Below are positions 35,711 to 44,874 of a DNA stretch of 64,000 bases, one piece after another. Position 1 is the stretch's first letter; every line of letters begins with the position of its first letter. The stretch spans positions 682,001-746,000 of the forward strand of contig CBDHDJ010000004.1 of assembly GCA_965261645.1 (NCBI GenBank), in the 5' to 3' direction. Source of the DNA: CBDHDJ01 sp965261645 (lineage in GTDB: Bacteria > Pseudomonadota > Alphaproteobacteria > SHVV01). The notes under the pieces are model-generated. The model had not been told where the DNA came from, ran no database searches, and saw only the letters and a list, made by a program, of their open reading frames with translations. A program made the position numbers and the translations under genes.

Positions 35711-37023
35711 GGTTTACCTCCTCGCTCGTAAACCTGTTCGGAATTGCCCGCCGGAGCGCCTGTCAGCGCGCGGAATCCCGCACGCGTCATCGCCTCCGGG
35801 GCTACGGGGCGGCCATGCAGGCGCCATCCCCCGTCCCCGCCGCGATCCAGCGCGGTGATTTCGAGATCCGAGAGGCCGGCGGCCTCGCGGAATAGATCGG
35901 CAAGGTGGGACAACGGGCCGGGATGGACGATCCGGACGGTCCAGCCACCCTGCGGGCCGCGGGCGTAGTCGAGCCGCGCCCCGCGAAGGCCAAGCTCGCG
36001 GTCGACAGCACGGCGAAACGTCAGGAATAGGGGGCGCGCCGTCTCGGCGATGCGCAGCACGGGGACCAGCGGGAGGACCGCCCACGCCCTCGCATCGACC
36101 ACGGACGCGGCGTACCAGCGCGACAGATGTTGCTCGGCGACTTGACGATGCAAGGGCTCGGCATGGCCGGGCACGAGCCGCCAGCGCGCCAGCATGACTG
36201 GGCCGCCCGCCAGTTCGGGGCGGAGCGCGGCAAGCTCCGGATCGGCAAAGCGGGCGGCGCAGGAAAGACTCTCGATCCGCCAGGCCGGCAGCCAGGGCGG
36301 ATAATCGATCAATGCCCGCCGGCAGGCCTCTATCAGGGCTACGCTATCGACCGCGACCGCGAGTTCCGGCTCGGCCGGAGGTGCGATGGCAGTCACGGGT
36401 TCCGGCCCGCCGCTAATCCAATCCAGGAGCGTATCGCGCTGCAGCCAGGCGGCCGACCCGCCGGCAAGAACGGCTAGCAACAGCAGGACCAGTCCCGGGT
36501 GGGCGCGCCCAATTCTCGTAAACGGCGCGCGGCGGAGCACATTCTCCGGCGCGGCGGCGAGACTCGAAACATCGAGTTCAGTGACTTCGCGGTCCGCGCC
36601 GCCGGCGAGCAGGCCGGGCGTCGCGTAAAGGTCCCAGCCCAGTGCCCGCGCGCGGGAGAAAGCTTCGACGGCGGCATCCCGGTTGCTGAATACTTCGTCG
36701 CCATCGGCAAGCACGGCGCCGTCGCGAACTTTTGTCAGCGCGAAACGCCCGCTACCGCCGCTCTCGCCCGGAGCCGCATCGCCCGCAACCAGAGCCATCC
36801 AGAACTCGCTCTCGATCGAATCGACCAACGCCGGCGCCAGTGCCGGAAGCCCCTCCGGTGCATCGTCTTCGGTGCCGCCGGCATAGCCGGTCTGACCCGC
36901 CCGGTGGACGCACCAGGGACGCGAGAAACGGCGCGCGGCGCGCGCCGTGGCGGCCGGACCGGCCCGCTCGAGCCAGTAGAGCCCGGCCGCGAAGGGCTGT
37001 CCGTTGATGAGGATGGTGCTCAA
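35707..37023 (-). CDS. pilO: PilO, type IVb pilus accessory protein
   Basis: 438 residues from a TTG start that overlaps the pilN stop (TTGA). The N-terminal cytoplasmic part begins STILINGQPFAAGLYWLERA, typical of PilO2/TcpD-type proteins. A single transmembrane helix (GLVLLLLAVLAGGSAAWL) lies near residues 178-195, followed by a periplasmic domain. It would link the cytoplasmic ATPase to the periplasmic pilus parts. Confidence 0.82.
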   Translation of the reverse strand: MSTILINGQPFAAGLYWLERAGPAATARAARRFSRPWCVHRAGQTGYAGGTEDDAPEGLPALAPALVDSIESEFWMALVAGDAAPGESGGSGRFALTKVRDGAVLADGDEVFSNRDAAVEAFSRARALGWDLYATPGLLAGGADREVTELDVSSLAAAPENVLRRAPFTRIGRAHPGLVLLLLAVLAGGSAAWLQRDTLLDWISGGPEPVTAIAPPAEPELAVAVDSVALIEACRRALIDYPPWLPAWRIESLSCAARFADPELAALRPELAGGPVMLARWRLVPGHAEPLHRQVAEQHLSRWYAASVVDARAWAVLPLVPVLRIAETARPLFLTFRRAVDRELGLRGARLDYARGPQGGWTVRIVHPGPLSHLADLFREAAGLSDLEITALDRGGDGGWRLHGRPVAPEAMTRAGFRALTGAPAGNSEQVYERGGKP

Positions 37024-38705
37024 AACTCCATCCCCCGAACTTCCGCGATGCCGAGCGGCTCACCGATATCGGCGGTGACCAGAAGCACCTGTTCGATACG
37101 GGCCGAGGACGCCTTGCGCGCGCCTTGCGGCAACGGCAGATCGGGATCGAACGTGCCCGAACGCCCGGCGGCGGCACTGCGGTCGGAAAACCCGGTCACC
37201 ATCAGCGTCTCGCCGCGCCCGATCTTCTGCGTCACGTGAATTGCCCGGCTGGCATACGCCGGAAGCTGGATCGTCTGGCTGTTCGTTGTGAAAGCGGTGA
37301 AAGACGGTCGGTCGCGCAAACTCGCGAACAGCCGCACCAGCACCTCGCCGGGACCGGTGATGCGGGGCAGGTAGCTCACCGCGAAACCCGACGAGACCGT
37401 GCCCGGCACGAGCTCGGTCTGGGCGATGCCCTCGCCCGCCGTGGTGCGCAATTCGCGCAGATAGGCTTCCTGGAAGAGCTCGAAGAACTGTGCGGGCTTG
37501 CCGTTCAGCGACGGGATGTCGGCCGACAGCACCCGCGAGACCGCGCCCGCGCGGTTCAATGCCTTCACCGTCGCCGACAGCGTATCGCCGCTCTCGCCGC
37601 CGGGAGAGGGCTTGATCAGCGCCACCGCGTTGGACCCCACGCTGACACGCAGCGCCTCGCCGAGCAGCCGGGCGATAGAGAAGCTGAGGCCGAGATCGTA
37701 GTCCGCCTCGCGCTCGACCCGCACCGAATAGACGTGCACCGACAGGGTGACGGGCCGCAGCACCTCGCGGTTGAGATAGCCGAGGTACGCGCGCGCCCGG
37801 GCAATATCACGGGGCGTGCCGCTCACCGTCACCGAGGCGCTCGACGGCGCAACCGACAGCCGGGTTCCCGGATCGAGCAGCCCTTTTAACTGGCCTTCGA
37901 TCTCGGGCCACGGGTCGTAGTCCGTCTCGGTCGATATGGTCTGGCTGGTGAGGTTGCCCCCGCCGCTGCCCTCGCCGTCACCGCCCACGGCGCTGTCCTG
38001 GGTCGAGGACGACACCGTGTAATGCTGCCTGCCGGCCAGCGCGTGAATCTGAAACACCGCCGAGCGGCGGCGCACGATCTCGATAGCCTGCCGATCCGCA
38101 TCGTAACGCCACTCGTAACCGGAGGGTTCAGTCCACGAATCAAGGAGTGCGTCGAGCGGGCCGGTCCAGATGCCCCCGTCCGGCGACAGCCAATCACGGA
38201 CAGCCTCGCCAAATACATTCACGGACGGATCGCCGTCCGTGCTGTTGCCCGTCTGGCGCGCGGGGCCGGTAAACCGCACGGCAAGGCCGGTTGCCGCCTT
38301 GATACGTCCCGCCAGTGTTGCCGCCGCGCCGATGCCCGCGAGCGGCAGGGTCACCGCGTCCGCGCGGCGGTAGCGCGCTGGCAAATCCGCGCGCGGGTCG
38401 GGCTCGATGGGTGTCAATCCGACATAGGGACGGCGCTCTATAAGGCGCACCGTGGACAGCCGCGGCCCGGCTTGCGGGGCTCCCGGAGCCGAAGCCCCCG
38501 ATCCCCTGAGGGCCGAGACCTGCCGCGCGACATCTCCGGTTTCCATCCGCGCGCGCTCGACCTCCGCCAGGCCGCAGCCGGAAAGCGTGGCGAGCATTAT
38601 TGCGAAACAACCGGATCGGGTTGAATGGCTCCGTAATCCGGGGTTCCGGAGCGCGCAAAGGCGGTGAACGGCCATTTGCTTCGCTTCCCGTGCAAGGCGC
38701 TTCAT
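37020..38705 (-). CDS. pilN: PilN, type IVb pilus secretin lipoprotein
   Basis: 561 residues. The lipobox ATLSGC places the lipidated Cys at residue 44. The N-terminal domain is followed by GTRLSVAPSSASVTVSGTPR (secretin N-domain-like) and a C-terminal secretin core with LSADIPSLNGKPAQFFEL and ELVPGTVSSGFAVSYLPRIT. It is the first gene of the pil/tra operon. It forms the outer-membrane pore for the thin pilus. Confidence 0.9.
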   Translation of the reverse strand: MKRLAREAKQMAVHRLCALRNPGLRSHSTRSGCFAIMLATLSGCGLAEVERARMETGDVARQVSALRGSGASAPGAPQAGPRLSTVRLIERRPYVGLTPIEPDPRADLPARYRRADAVTLPLAGIGAAATLAGRIKAATGLAVRFTGPARQTGNSTDGDPSVNVFGEAVRDWLSPDGGIWTGPLDALLDSWTEPSGYEWRYDADRQAIEIVRRRSAVFQIHALAGRQHYTVSSSTQDSAVGGDGEGSGGGNLTSQTISTETDYDPWPEIEGQLKGLLDPGTRLSVAPSSASVTVSGTPRDIARARAYLGYLNREVLRPVTLSVHVYSVRVEREADYDLGLSFSIARLLGEALRVSVGSNAVALIKPSPGGESGDTLSATVKALNRAGAVSRVLSADIPSLNGKPAQFFELFQEAYLRELRTTAGEGIAQTELVPGTVSSGFAVSYLPRITGPGEVLVRLFASLRDRPSFTAFTTNSQTIQLPAYASRAIHVTQKIGRGETLMVTGFSDRSAAAGRSGTFDPDLPLPQGARKASSARIEQVLLVTADIGEPLGIAEVRGMEF

Positions 38706-38781
38706 GGTCCCCGCCTTACCCGGCGAACCGGCGGAGATAGCTCCCCGGCTTGTCCTTGATCCGGCCACCCCGGGCCGTCCA

Positions 38782-39456
38782 TCAGGCCGTCCTCTGGGCC
38801 GAGCCGCCCACGTCGGAGGTCGAGCTGTAGCGGCGTTCCGCCGCCCACGCCTCGACATCGGCGCGGGCGTAGCGCACCCGGTTGCCGAACTTGTGAAACT
38901 TGGGACCCCCGCCGCTGACCCGGTAGCGGTCCAGCGTGCGCGGGCTCAGGCCCAGAAAGGCCGCCAGCTCGCGCGTGCCCATGTAAATCGCGTCGTCGTC
39001 CATCCCGGCCTCCCATTGCCTGGCGCAATCGACGGGAACGGCCGGAACGTCGTCCTCGACCGCCGCGCGTACCGCCCGGCGCTCGGCCTCGCTCGACTGG
39101 CTTTCCATCCAGGCGCTCACCCGGTCGCAGGTATCCAGGCGCGGCGAGGCGCCCTGGCGCAGCCGCCTGACGAAGCACGGATCCCCCACCGCCTCCTGGC
39201 CAAGCAGAGAAGCCTTGGTGCGGGTTATGGCGATGAACGCCTCGACCTCGCGCCGGAAAGCCGGGCCGAACGGTTCCTCGCCCATATAGGCGAGTATCCG
39301 GTCGGCGCTGCCGAGCCTGATCACGCGGCCGGCGGCGATGCGCGTCACCAACGAGGGGTTGCCGGCGGTTTCCAGGCCGAACCGGCTGCGGCTCATGCCG
39401 CGGCGAGCGAGGAAACCATCGATGATGTTCTTGAGAATTGTGTTCCGGCTTGTCAT
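38782..39456 (-). CDS. DNA-binding regulator with excisionase-like C-terminal HTH
   Basis: 224 residues from the ATG (a TTG at 39492 would add 12). The C-terminus (about 155-210) is a MerR/excisionase-type helix-turn-helix: MGTRELAAFLGLSPRTLDRY, then GPKFHKFGNRVRYARADVEAW. The N-terminal half contains two similar blocks: FLARRGMSRSRFGLETAGNP..VTRIAAGR..ADRILAYM and FIAITRTKASLLGQEAVGDP..VRRLRQGA..CDRVSAWM. It is divergent from the S24 repressor and 76 bp upstream of pilN. It probably controls the transfer operon. Confidence 0.8.
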   Translation of the reverse strand: MTSRNTILKNIIDGFLARRGMSRSRFGLETAGNPSLVTRIAAGRVIRLGSADRILAYMGEEPFGPAFRREVEAFIAITRTKASLLGQEAVGDPCFVRRLRQGASPRLDTCDRVSAWMESQSSEAERRAVRAAVEDDVPAVPVDCARQWEAGMDDDAIYMGTRELAAFLGLSPRTLDRYRVSGGGPKFHKFGNRVRYARADVEAWAAERRYSSTSDVGGSAQRTA

Positions 39457-39481
39457 GAACCAGAACGTACGAGGAACGTTT

Positions 39482-39515
39482 ATTGTTGACAATAAGTTTC
39501 AATAGGAGATACGCT
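39482..39515 (+). promoter_or_regulatory. divergent regulatory region with palindrome over a -35 box
   Basis: ATTGT-TG-ACAAT (39482-39493) is a 12-bp palindrome with a two-base centre. It covers TTGACA at 39486-39491, a consensus -35 hexamer. A weak -10 candidate TACGCT begins 18 bases later at 39510. This would drive the S24 repressor. The palindrome is a plausible operator for repressor autoregulation and for the opposite gene. The promoter match and symmetry are visible; the protein that binds is inferred. Confidence 0.5.
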
Positions 39516-39546
39516 ACAAAACATGACAGACATGCGCGGAGCTACG

Positions 39547-40239
39547 ATGGAACGCGACCCGGTACGGCAAAAACTCAAAGATTTGTTGTGGAAGCGCGGC
39601 CTCACCATGGCCGCGGCCTCGCTCGCGCTAGGCCGCAACCGGGCCTATATGCACCAGTATCTCGAGCGCGGCCTGCCCAAGGTGCTGAACTACCCCGACA
39701 GCGTGACCCTTGGCGAGCTGCTCGATTGCGACCCGGCCGAGCTGCGCCACGAGACGGTGCCGAAACGCAAGCCGGCGAAGAGGACGCGGCGCATCCCCCC
39801 GGCCGGCATACCGGGAGTCCCCCTATCCGCGATCCCCGAGATGGAAGTTGACGCCGCCGCCGGTCCGGGAGCTCTGAACGAGGAGTTCGCCACGGAGAAG
39901 GCGCGCTGGTATCTGCCCGAGGGCATGGTCCGGCACGAGGCCGATGCGAACCCGGAGGGCTTGCGCATCCTGCGCGTGCGCGGCAACTCGATGGAACCCG
40001 AGATGAGCGCAGGCGACCGGATCGTCGTCGACACCGCCCGGCGTATCCCCGCGACCGGCGAGATGGCCGTGCTATGGGACGGCAACGGCCTCGTGGTCAA
40101 GCGGATCGAGACGGTGCGCGAGCCCGGGCCGCACCGGCTGCGATTGATCTCCGCCAACCCGGACTATGCGCCCTATACCTGCCTCGCCCAGGAAGCGCAC
40201 ATCGTCGGCAGGGTCCTGTGGACCATCAGGCGGGTGTGA
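39547..40239 (+). CDS. S24/C1-type repressor (LexA-like peptidase fold)
   Basis: 230 residues from the ATG that has GGAG five bases upstream; an ATG at 39523 is an alternative. The N-terminal HTH (KRGLTMAAASLALGRNRAYM) is followed by a basic linker and the S24 domain. The catalytic Ser148 is in RGNSMEP and Lys185 in LVVKRIE, with YLPEGMVRHEADANPEGLRI between. It probably represses the transfer operon and could respond to DNA damage by self-cleavage, though no Ala-Gly cleavage site was located. Confidence 0.87.
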   Translation: MERDPVRQKLKDLLWKRGLTMAAASLALGRNRAYMHQYLERGLPKVLNYPDSVTLGELLDCDPAELRHETVPKRKPAKRTRRIPPAGIPGVPLSAIPEMEVDAAAGPGALNEEFATEKARWYLPEGMVRHEADANPEGLRILRVRGNSMEPEMSAGDRIVVDTARRIPATGEMAVLWDGNGLVVKRIETVREPGPHRLRLISANPDYAPYTCLAQEAHIVGRVLWTIRRV

Positions 40240-40255
40240 ACGGCGGCGGCATGAA

Positions 40256-40410
40256 GGCACAACCGGCGAGAGGGTCGTGCTGTGGGACGGCAACGGCCTC
40301 GTGGCCGAGCGGATCGAGACCGTGCGCGAGCCCAGGCCGCCCAGGCTGCACCCGATCTCCGCCAACCCGGACTCCACACCCTATAACCCGCCGCGGGAGG
40401 AAAAATCATG
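40256..40410 (+). pseudogene. duplicated tail of the S24 repressor
   Basis: A second copy of the repressor C-terminus: VLWDGNGLVAERIETVREP..LHPISANPDSTPYNP, against VLWDGNGLVVKRIETVREP..LRLISANPDYAPYTC in the intact gene. The catalytic Lys is Glu here, and the frame has no start or HTH. It is a tandem duplication remnant. Confidence 0.75.
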
Positions 40411-40469
40411 AGTGGTCTGGATATCGGTAATTTATCAGGAACGGCGGCGGGGACGCACCGCGCGGTAGC

Positions 40470-40509
40470 CCCGTATGGCCCGAAGCGGACCCAGGCGCCC
40501 TTTCCTGGA
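40470..40509. other. short fragment resembling the coupling-ATPase gene
   Basis: About 40 bases from GCCCCGTATGGCCCGAAG through TCCTGG closely match positions 8282-8323, inside the 5' third of the coupling ATPase gene, with small changes. It suggests that a second copy of that gene once lay here, or that a rearrangement moved a piece of it. The match is short. Confidence 0.4.
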
Positions 40510-41618
40510 GAACGCCTAGCCCATGCCCTTCCCGCCCTGTTGGCTCAACGGGTTTGCGGGATGGCGCTCGGCTATGAAGATATCATCGACCACAACACGC
40601 TCCGTTTCGACCCGGCCCTGAAATTGCTGGCCTCACCGCGAACCGGAGATCCCGGGACCCCGGCTCCACTGGCCGGCAAGTCAACGCTGAACCGGCTGGA
40701 ACAATCCTGGGAAACCGGCAACCGCCGCTATCATCAGATGGTCCCCAACCTCAAGAAACTCTCCAACCTGTTCGTCACCCTGTTTCTCGACGCCCACCAG
40801 ACGCCGCCCGCGCGCATCACCCTCGATATCGACGCCACCGACGTGGAAACCCATGGGCGCCAGGAGAACGCCTTCTTCCACGGCTATTACGAACACCGCT
40901 GTTTCCTGCGCCTCTATGTCTTCTGCGGCCGCCATCTCCTGCTCGCCCAACTCCGACCCGCCAACATCGATGGCGCCAGGGGTGCGCGCAACCAGATCCG
41001 CCGCATCGTCGCGATGATCCGGGAACGCTGGCCCAAGGTCGACATCCTGCTGCGCAGCGACAGCGGCTTCGCGCGCGAGAACCTGATGCGCTGGTGCGAG
41101 GGCAACGCCGTGGACTATGTCTTCGGCCTGGCGCGCAATGAGGTCCTGCTCAAGAAAGCCCGCCGTGCCCGGAGCAAGGCCGCCATGGCCATGATCGAAA
41201 CCGGCCAGCCGGTCCGTGCCTACGGCGATTTCCACCACATCACCAAATCCAGAACCTGGGCCCGGCCACGGCGCGTCATCGCCAAGGTCGAACACAAGCC
41301 CGGACACCAACAGCGCTGCCGCTTCCTCGTCACTTCCCTCAATCGCCATCAAGTCCCGCCCGGGGAACTCTACGAAGACACCTATTGCCCACGCGGCGAC
41401 AGGGAAAACCGCATCAAGGACTGCCAACTCGATTTGTTTGCCAATCGCATGAGCGCGCACGCCTACAAAGCCAACCAGCTCCGCCTGCTCCTCGCCGCCT
41501 TCGCCTATGTCCTCATCGACGGTATCCGCCGCGCCGCCCTGAAAAAGACGGCCCTGGCCAAGGCCGTCCCCAATACCATACGCCTTAAACTTCTGAAGCT
41601 CGGCGCCAAAGTCATCAA
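40510..41618 (+). pseudogene. IS1380 transposase, N-truncated and interrupted
   Basis: This part encodes residues corresponding to about 55 onward of the family, including LDIDATDVETHGRQ, RSDSGFARENLMRW and ENRIKDCQLDLF, the DDE-type core regions. The C-terminus continues at 46086-46176 (NSVRRIKLSLPDACASKDLFF..) beyond an insertion after the codons for KVI. A fused upstream frame from 40408 gives an unrelated N-terminus. Confidence 0.85.
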
Positions 41619-41721
41619 CCCGCATTTGTCACCAGGATCTGGCGGTATTCCGATTCTCTTTTTATAATCAATGTATTAGTGATGATTCGGATGGGCTTTA
41701 ATAAAACAGGGTGTTTTCAGG

Positions 41722-43035
41722 ATGCGCTTTGCGGATTACGGCAAACGGGTGGTGTTTGCCGCCTTCGACGGCGGCGAGATCACCTCGGACGCCGGTGTCC
41801 TGTTACTGCGCGAACAGGCGCGCCGGATACGTCTGTTCGAACGCATGGCGGGCTGTTTCACCGATCACCGGGATCGAGAACGCCTAACCCATGCCCTTCC
41901 CGCCCTGTTGGCTCAACGGGTTTGCGGGATGGCGCTCGGCTATGAAGATATCATCGACCACGACACGCTCCGTTTCGACCCGGCCTTGAAATTGCTGGCC
42001 TCACCGCGAACCGGAGATCCCGGGACCCCGGCTCCGCTGGCCGGCAAGTCAACGCTGAACCGGCTGGAACAATCCTGGGAAACCGGCAACCGCCGCTATC
42101 ACCAGATGGTCCCCAACCTCAAGAAACTTTCCAACCTGTTCGTCACCCTATTTCTCGACGCCCACCAGACGCCGCCCGCGCGCATCACCCTCGATATCGA
42201 CGCCACCGACGTGGAAACCCATGGGCGCCAGGAGAACGCCTTCTTCCACGGCTATTACGAACACCGCTGTTTCCTGCCCCTCTATGTCTTCTGCGGCCGC
42301 CATCTCCTGCTCGCCCAACTCCGACCCGCCAACATCGATGGCGCCAGGGGTGCGCGCAACCAGATCCGCCGCATCGTCCGGATGATCCGCGAACGATGGC
42401 CCAACGTCGACATCCTGCTGCGCGGCGACAGCGGCTTCGCGCGCGAGAACCTGATGCGTTGGTGCGAAGGAAATGCCGTGGATTACGTCTTCGGCCTGGC
42501 GCGCAACGATGTTCTGCTCAAGAAAGCACAGAGGGTCCGCGGCAAGGCCGCCATAGCCATGATCGAAACCGGCCAGCCGGTCCGCGCCTACGGCGATTTC
42601 CACCACATCACCAAATCCAGAACCTGGGCCCGGCCACGGCGCGTCATCGCCAAGGTCGAACACAAGCCCGGACACGAACAGCGCTGCCGCTTCCTCGTCA
42701 CTTCCCTCAATCGCCATCAAGTCCCGCCCCGGGAACTCTACGAAGACACCTATTGCCCACGCGGCGACATGGAAAACCGCATCAAGGACTGCCAACTCGA
42801 TTTGTTTGCCAATCGCATGAGCGCGCACGCCTACAAAGCCAACCAGCTTCGCCTACTCCTCGCCGCCTTCGCCTATGTCCTCATCGACGGTATCCGCCGC
42901 GTCGCCCTGAAAAAGACGACCCTGGCCAAGGCCGTCCCCAATACCATACGCCTGAAACTTCTGAAGCTCGGCGCCAAAGTCATCAACTCCGTGCGACGCA
43001 TCAAGCTCTCCCTGCCCGATGCCTGCCCTTACAAA
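41722..43035 (+). pseudogene. IS1380 transposase split by an IS1595-type element
   Basis: Starts MRFADYGKRVVFAAFDGGEI and carries all core segments (IDATDVETHGRQ, GDSGFARENLMRW, MENRIKDCQLDLF). The frame is cut after LSLPDACPYK by the insertion at 43036. The remaining codons (DLFFKAHAALAPP and stop) lie at 45822-45863. Precise excision of the insertion and one duplication copy would rebuild the full gene. The read-through tail adds a few foreign residues and may still leave an active protein. Confidence 0.9.
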
Positions 43036-43057
43036 GGGGATTATAAAGACCACTTGA
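43036..43057. repeat. left terminal inverted repeat of the IS1595-type transposon
   Basis: Pairs with 45792-45813 at 21 of 22 positions. Both start with GGGG at the outer boundary and abut the CTTACAAA duplication. Confidence 0.93.
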
Positions 43058-43087
43058 CGGGCGGAGGCCGTCCGGCATGATGGGGGA

Positions 43088-43690
43088 ATGTGGCGCCGAT
43101 TCTGGTCCAACCGCCTTCCTGGCGGAGCAATCATCCTCTTTACGCTTACTGAGATATGGAATCTTCCCAGCCATATCGACAGTGCGCAGTGGTGGCAGGA
43201 TCGGCTAACCATGCTTGAAACCAGCTACATCGCATGGGCGCTCTGCGCTATTGGAGTTTTGCTGCTGTTCCGGCCAGAGTTGGTGTGGCTGTGGAGGCGA
43301 GTTGTTGGCGTGAAAGCGTTTTCGGGAGACGCGACGCCAGCAACATACAGTTTCCATGTGCCCCCCGCATCTGGCACAGCTTTCCCACCAGCGGTCTGGA
43401 AGCGGCTTTGGAATTTTGTGACCCGAAGAAAGCGCTTGAGGGGAGTTCCCGACCTACAGAAGTGCCTAGACGAGCTAATCAAATACAGCGGATTCCCAGT
43501 CACAGAGAAAGTAACATCCGAACAGATCGAGGCGTCCAATGCTCTTTTGCTTCACCTACGCCGTGCGTCCACCATTCTCGACGAACAAGGCGAGCACCAC
43601 CCCAAGATCGAAAAGGGAATTACCGTGAGAAATCATACGGAATGGATTGAATTCCTCAGTAAGCGGCTCGCCCAGGCCGATGCCCGCTAA
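43088..43690 (+). CDS. cargo membrane protein, unknown
   Basis: 200 residues. Two N-terminal hydrophobic segments (LPGGAIILFTLTEIW and SYIAWALCAIGVLLLFRPEL) are followed by a basic region and a soluble C-terminal part (about 110-200) with LDELIKYSGFPVTEKVTSEQ. No family was recognised. It is the first cargo gene, starting 30 bp inside the left repeat. Its codon use is less GC-biased than the transfer genes, consistent with a foreign origin. Confidence 0.65.
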   Translation: MWRRFWSNRLPGGAIILFTLTEIWNLPSHIDSAQWWQDRLTMLETSYIAWALCAIGVLLLFRPELVWLWRRVVGVKAFSGDATPATYSFHVPPASGTAFPPAVWKRLWNFVTRRKRLRGVPDLQKCLDELIKYSGFPVTEKVTSEQIEASNALLLHLRRASTILDEQGEHHPKIEKGITVRNHTEWIEFLSKRLAQADAR

Positions 43691-43727
43691 CTAGAGAATC
43701 CCGATCGCACTGGAGGATTGATCTGCT

Positions 43728-44201
43728 ATGTCCGAGCGAGGCACGGATAACCTCGATGAAGATAGGGAACTCTGGGAGCATGAGCTAAGGCACGATATTT
43801 ATGCTGCACAGGCGATGCTGCGGATCGGCAGCTACGCAAGGGTCAATTGGAAGTGGATCAATTGGAAAGCGGAAACTCTAGGCGTAGACCGTGAAAGGGT
43901 GCACAGGATTGTGAATGCTGCGCAGGCAGGCTTCGACTGGGACAGTGCCGTTTCCGATATGGAGCGCAATGGTATGTCCCGACAGGCGGCAGAGGAAGTT
44001 ACTGAAAGGCTTGCAGTTAATATCACCGCTGGACGAACTCTAGAACGCGACTTGTCAGACGTCCGGGAAAGGGCGCAGCTTATCTGGGCCATCGTTGCAC
44101 TTGTAGCGATTATCTCGGCGGGCATATTCGCGGCACTCTATTGGTCGTGGCTAAGTGTGACTGCCGATTCTGTATACCAATGTTTGACACAGGTCGTTTA
44201 A
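43728..44201 (+). CDS. cargo tail-anchored protein, unknown
   Basis: 157 residues. A soluble helical N-terminus (LDEDRELWEHELRHDIYAAQ, AVSDMERNGMSRQAAEEVTE) precedes one C-terminal transmembrane helix (IWAIVALVAIISAGIFAALY). Family unknown. It is the second gene in the cargo run, 37 bp after the first. Confidence 0.62.
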   Translation: MSERGTDNLDEDRELWEHELRHDIYAAQAMLRIGSYARVNWKWINWKAETLGVDRERVHRIVNAAQAGFDWDSAVSDMERNGMSRQAAEEVTERLAVNITAGRTLERDLSDVRERAQLIWAIVALVAIISAGIFAALYWSWLSVTADSVYQCLTQVV

Positions 44202-44230
44202 GCGACGACCTCCGAAAACGGAAGCAACTC

Positions 44231-44671
44231 ATGATGAACGATACCGCAGACTCTCCTGACTTTGATTGGGTCACCGCTCGCGCCGAGTGCTCCTTGCCAA
44301 AGGAGTTCGAGCGCCTCCGGCAGCTCGTCAAGGTGGGCTGCTCTATCCGCCACGACAGCTTGCGGCCAAGTGACGCGTTCACGCTTGAGTTCCGCGACTC
44401 CGATAATGACGAATTCAGCGTGGTGCGTAACTCGGTCGGCACTGTCCAGGCCTCCAGCTACAGGGTTAGGTTCGCCTTGGAGGAGAACGGCATCCTGGTC
44501 GCCGATGGGTGGAATCGACCCCAACGGTGCATGGTGCTCACGCTCACGTTGAACGACGAAGGCCAGTGCCGGTTCGTGATCGACGACGAGGGCGAGTATC
44601 TGCGCTGGCAAGTGGCCCGGCGGGCGCTCTACGGACTGTTCTTTGACGGGCCGAGGGGAGCGGCGCGATGA
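44231..44671 (+). CDS. cargo soluble protein, unknown
   Basis: 146 residues from the ATG pair at 44231/44234. The frame is open upstream to 44141, but the later start is preceded by GGAAGCAACTC. It has the mixed alpha/beta look of an intracellular protein (CSLPKEFERLRQLVKVGCSI, GQCRFVIDDEGEYLRW). No family was recognised. Its stop overlaps the start of the next short frame. Confidence 0.6.
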   Translation: MMNDTADSPDFDWVTARAECSLPKEFERLRQLVKVGCSIRHDSLRPSDAFTLEFRDSDNDEFSVVRNSVGTVQASSYRVRFALEENGILVADGWNRPQRCMVLTLTLNDEGQCRFVIDDEGEYLRWQVARRALYGLFFDGPRGAAR

Positions 44672-44874
44672 CCCGAGGCAAGCCCGTGCTCGATCCGGCC
44701 CGCGATCTCGCGGGCGCGACGCCGGAGACGCTGGCTCGCGCCCTGCTCCGTCGCGTGGAACCGCTACGACCGCGCGCCGCTCGACAGCCCGTTGTCGGAG
44801 ACAAGGTCGCGGTAGAGGAGGTTGCGACCGACAAGCCGGGCCACCGTGTCCCGCATCTGCGCAAGCGTCCCTGA
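44668..44874 (+). CDS. short cargo frame running into the transposase 3' end
   Basis: 68 codons coupled to the previous gene (ATGA). The first 35 (TRGKPVLDPARDLAGATPET..) read like a real small protein. From about 44764 the frame is antisense to the transposase, so the real gene may be truncated here or may not exist. Confidence 0.35.
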   Translation: MTRGKPVLDPARDLAGATPETLARALLRRVEPLRPRAARQPVVGDKVAVEEVATDKPGHRVPHLRKRP

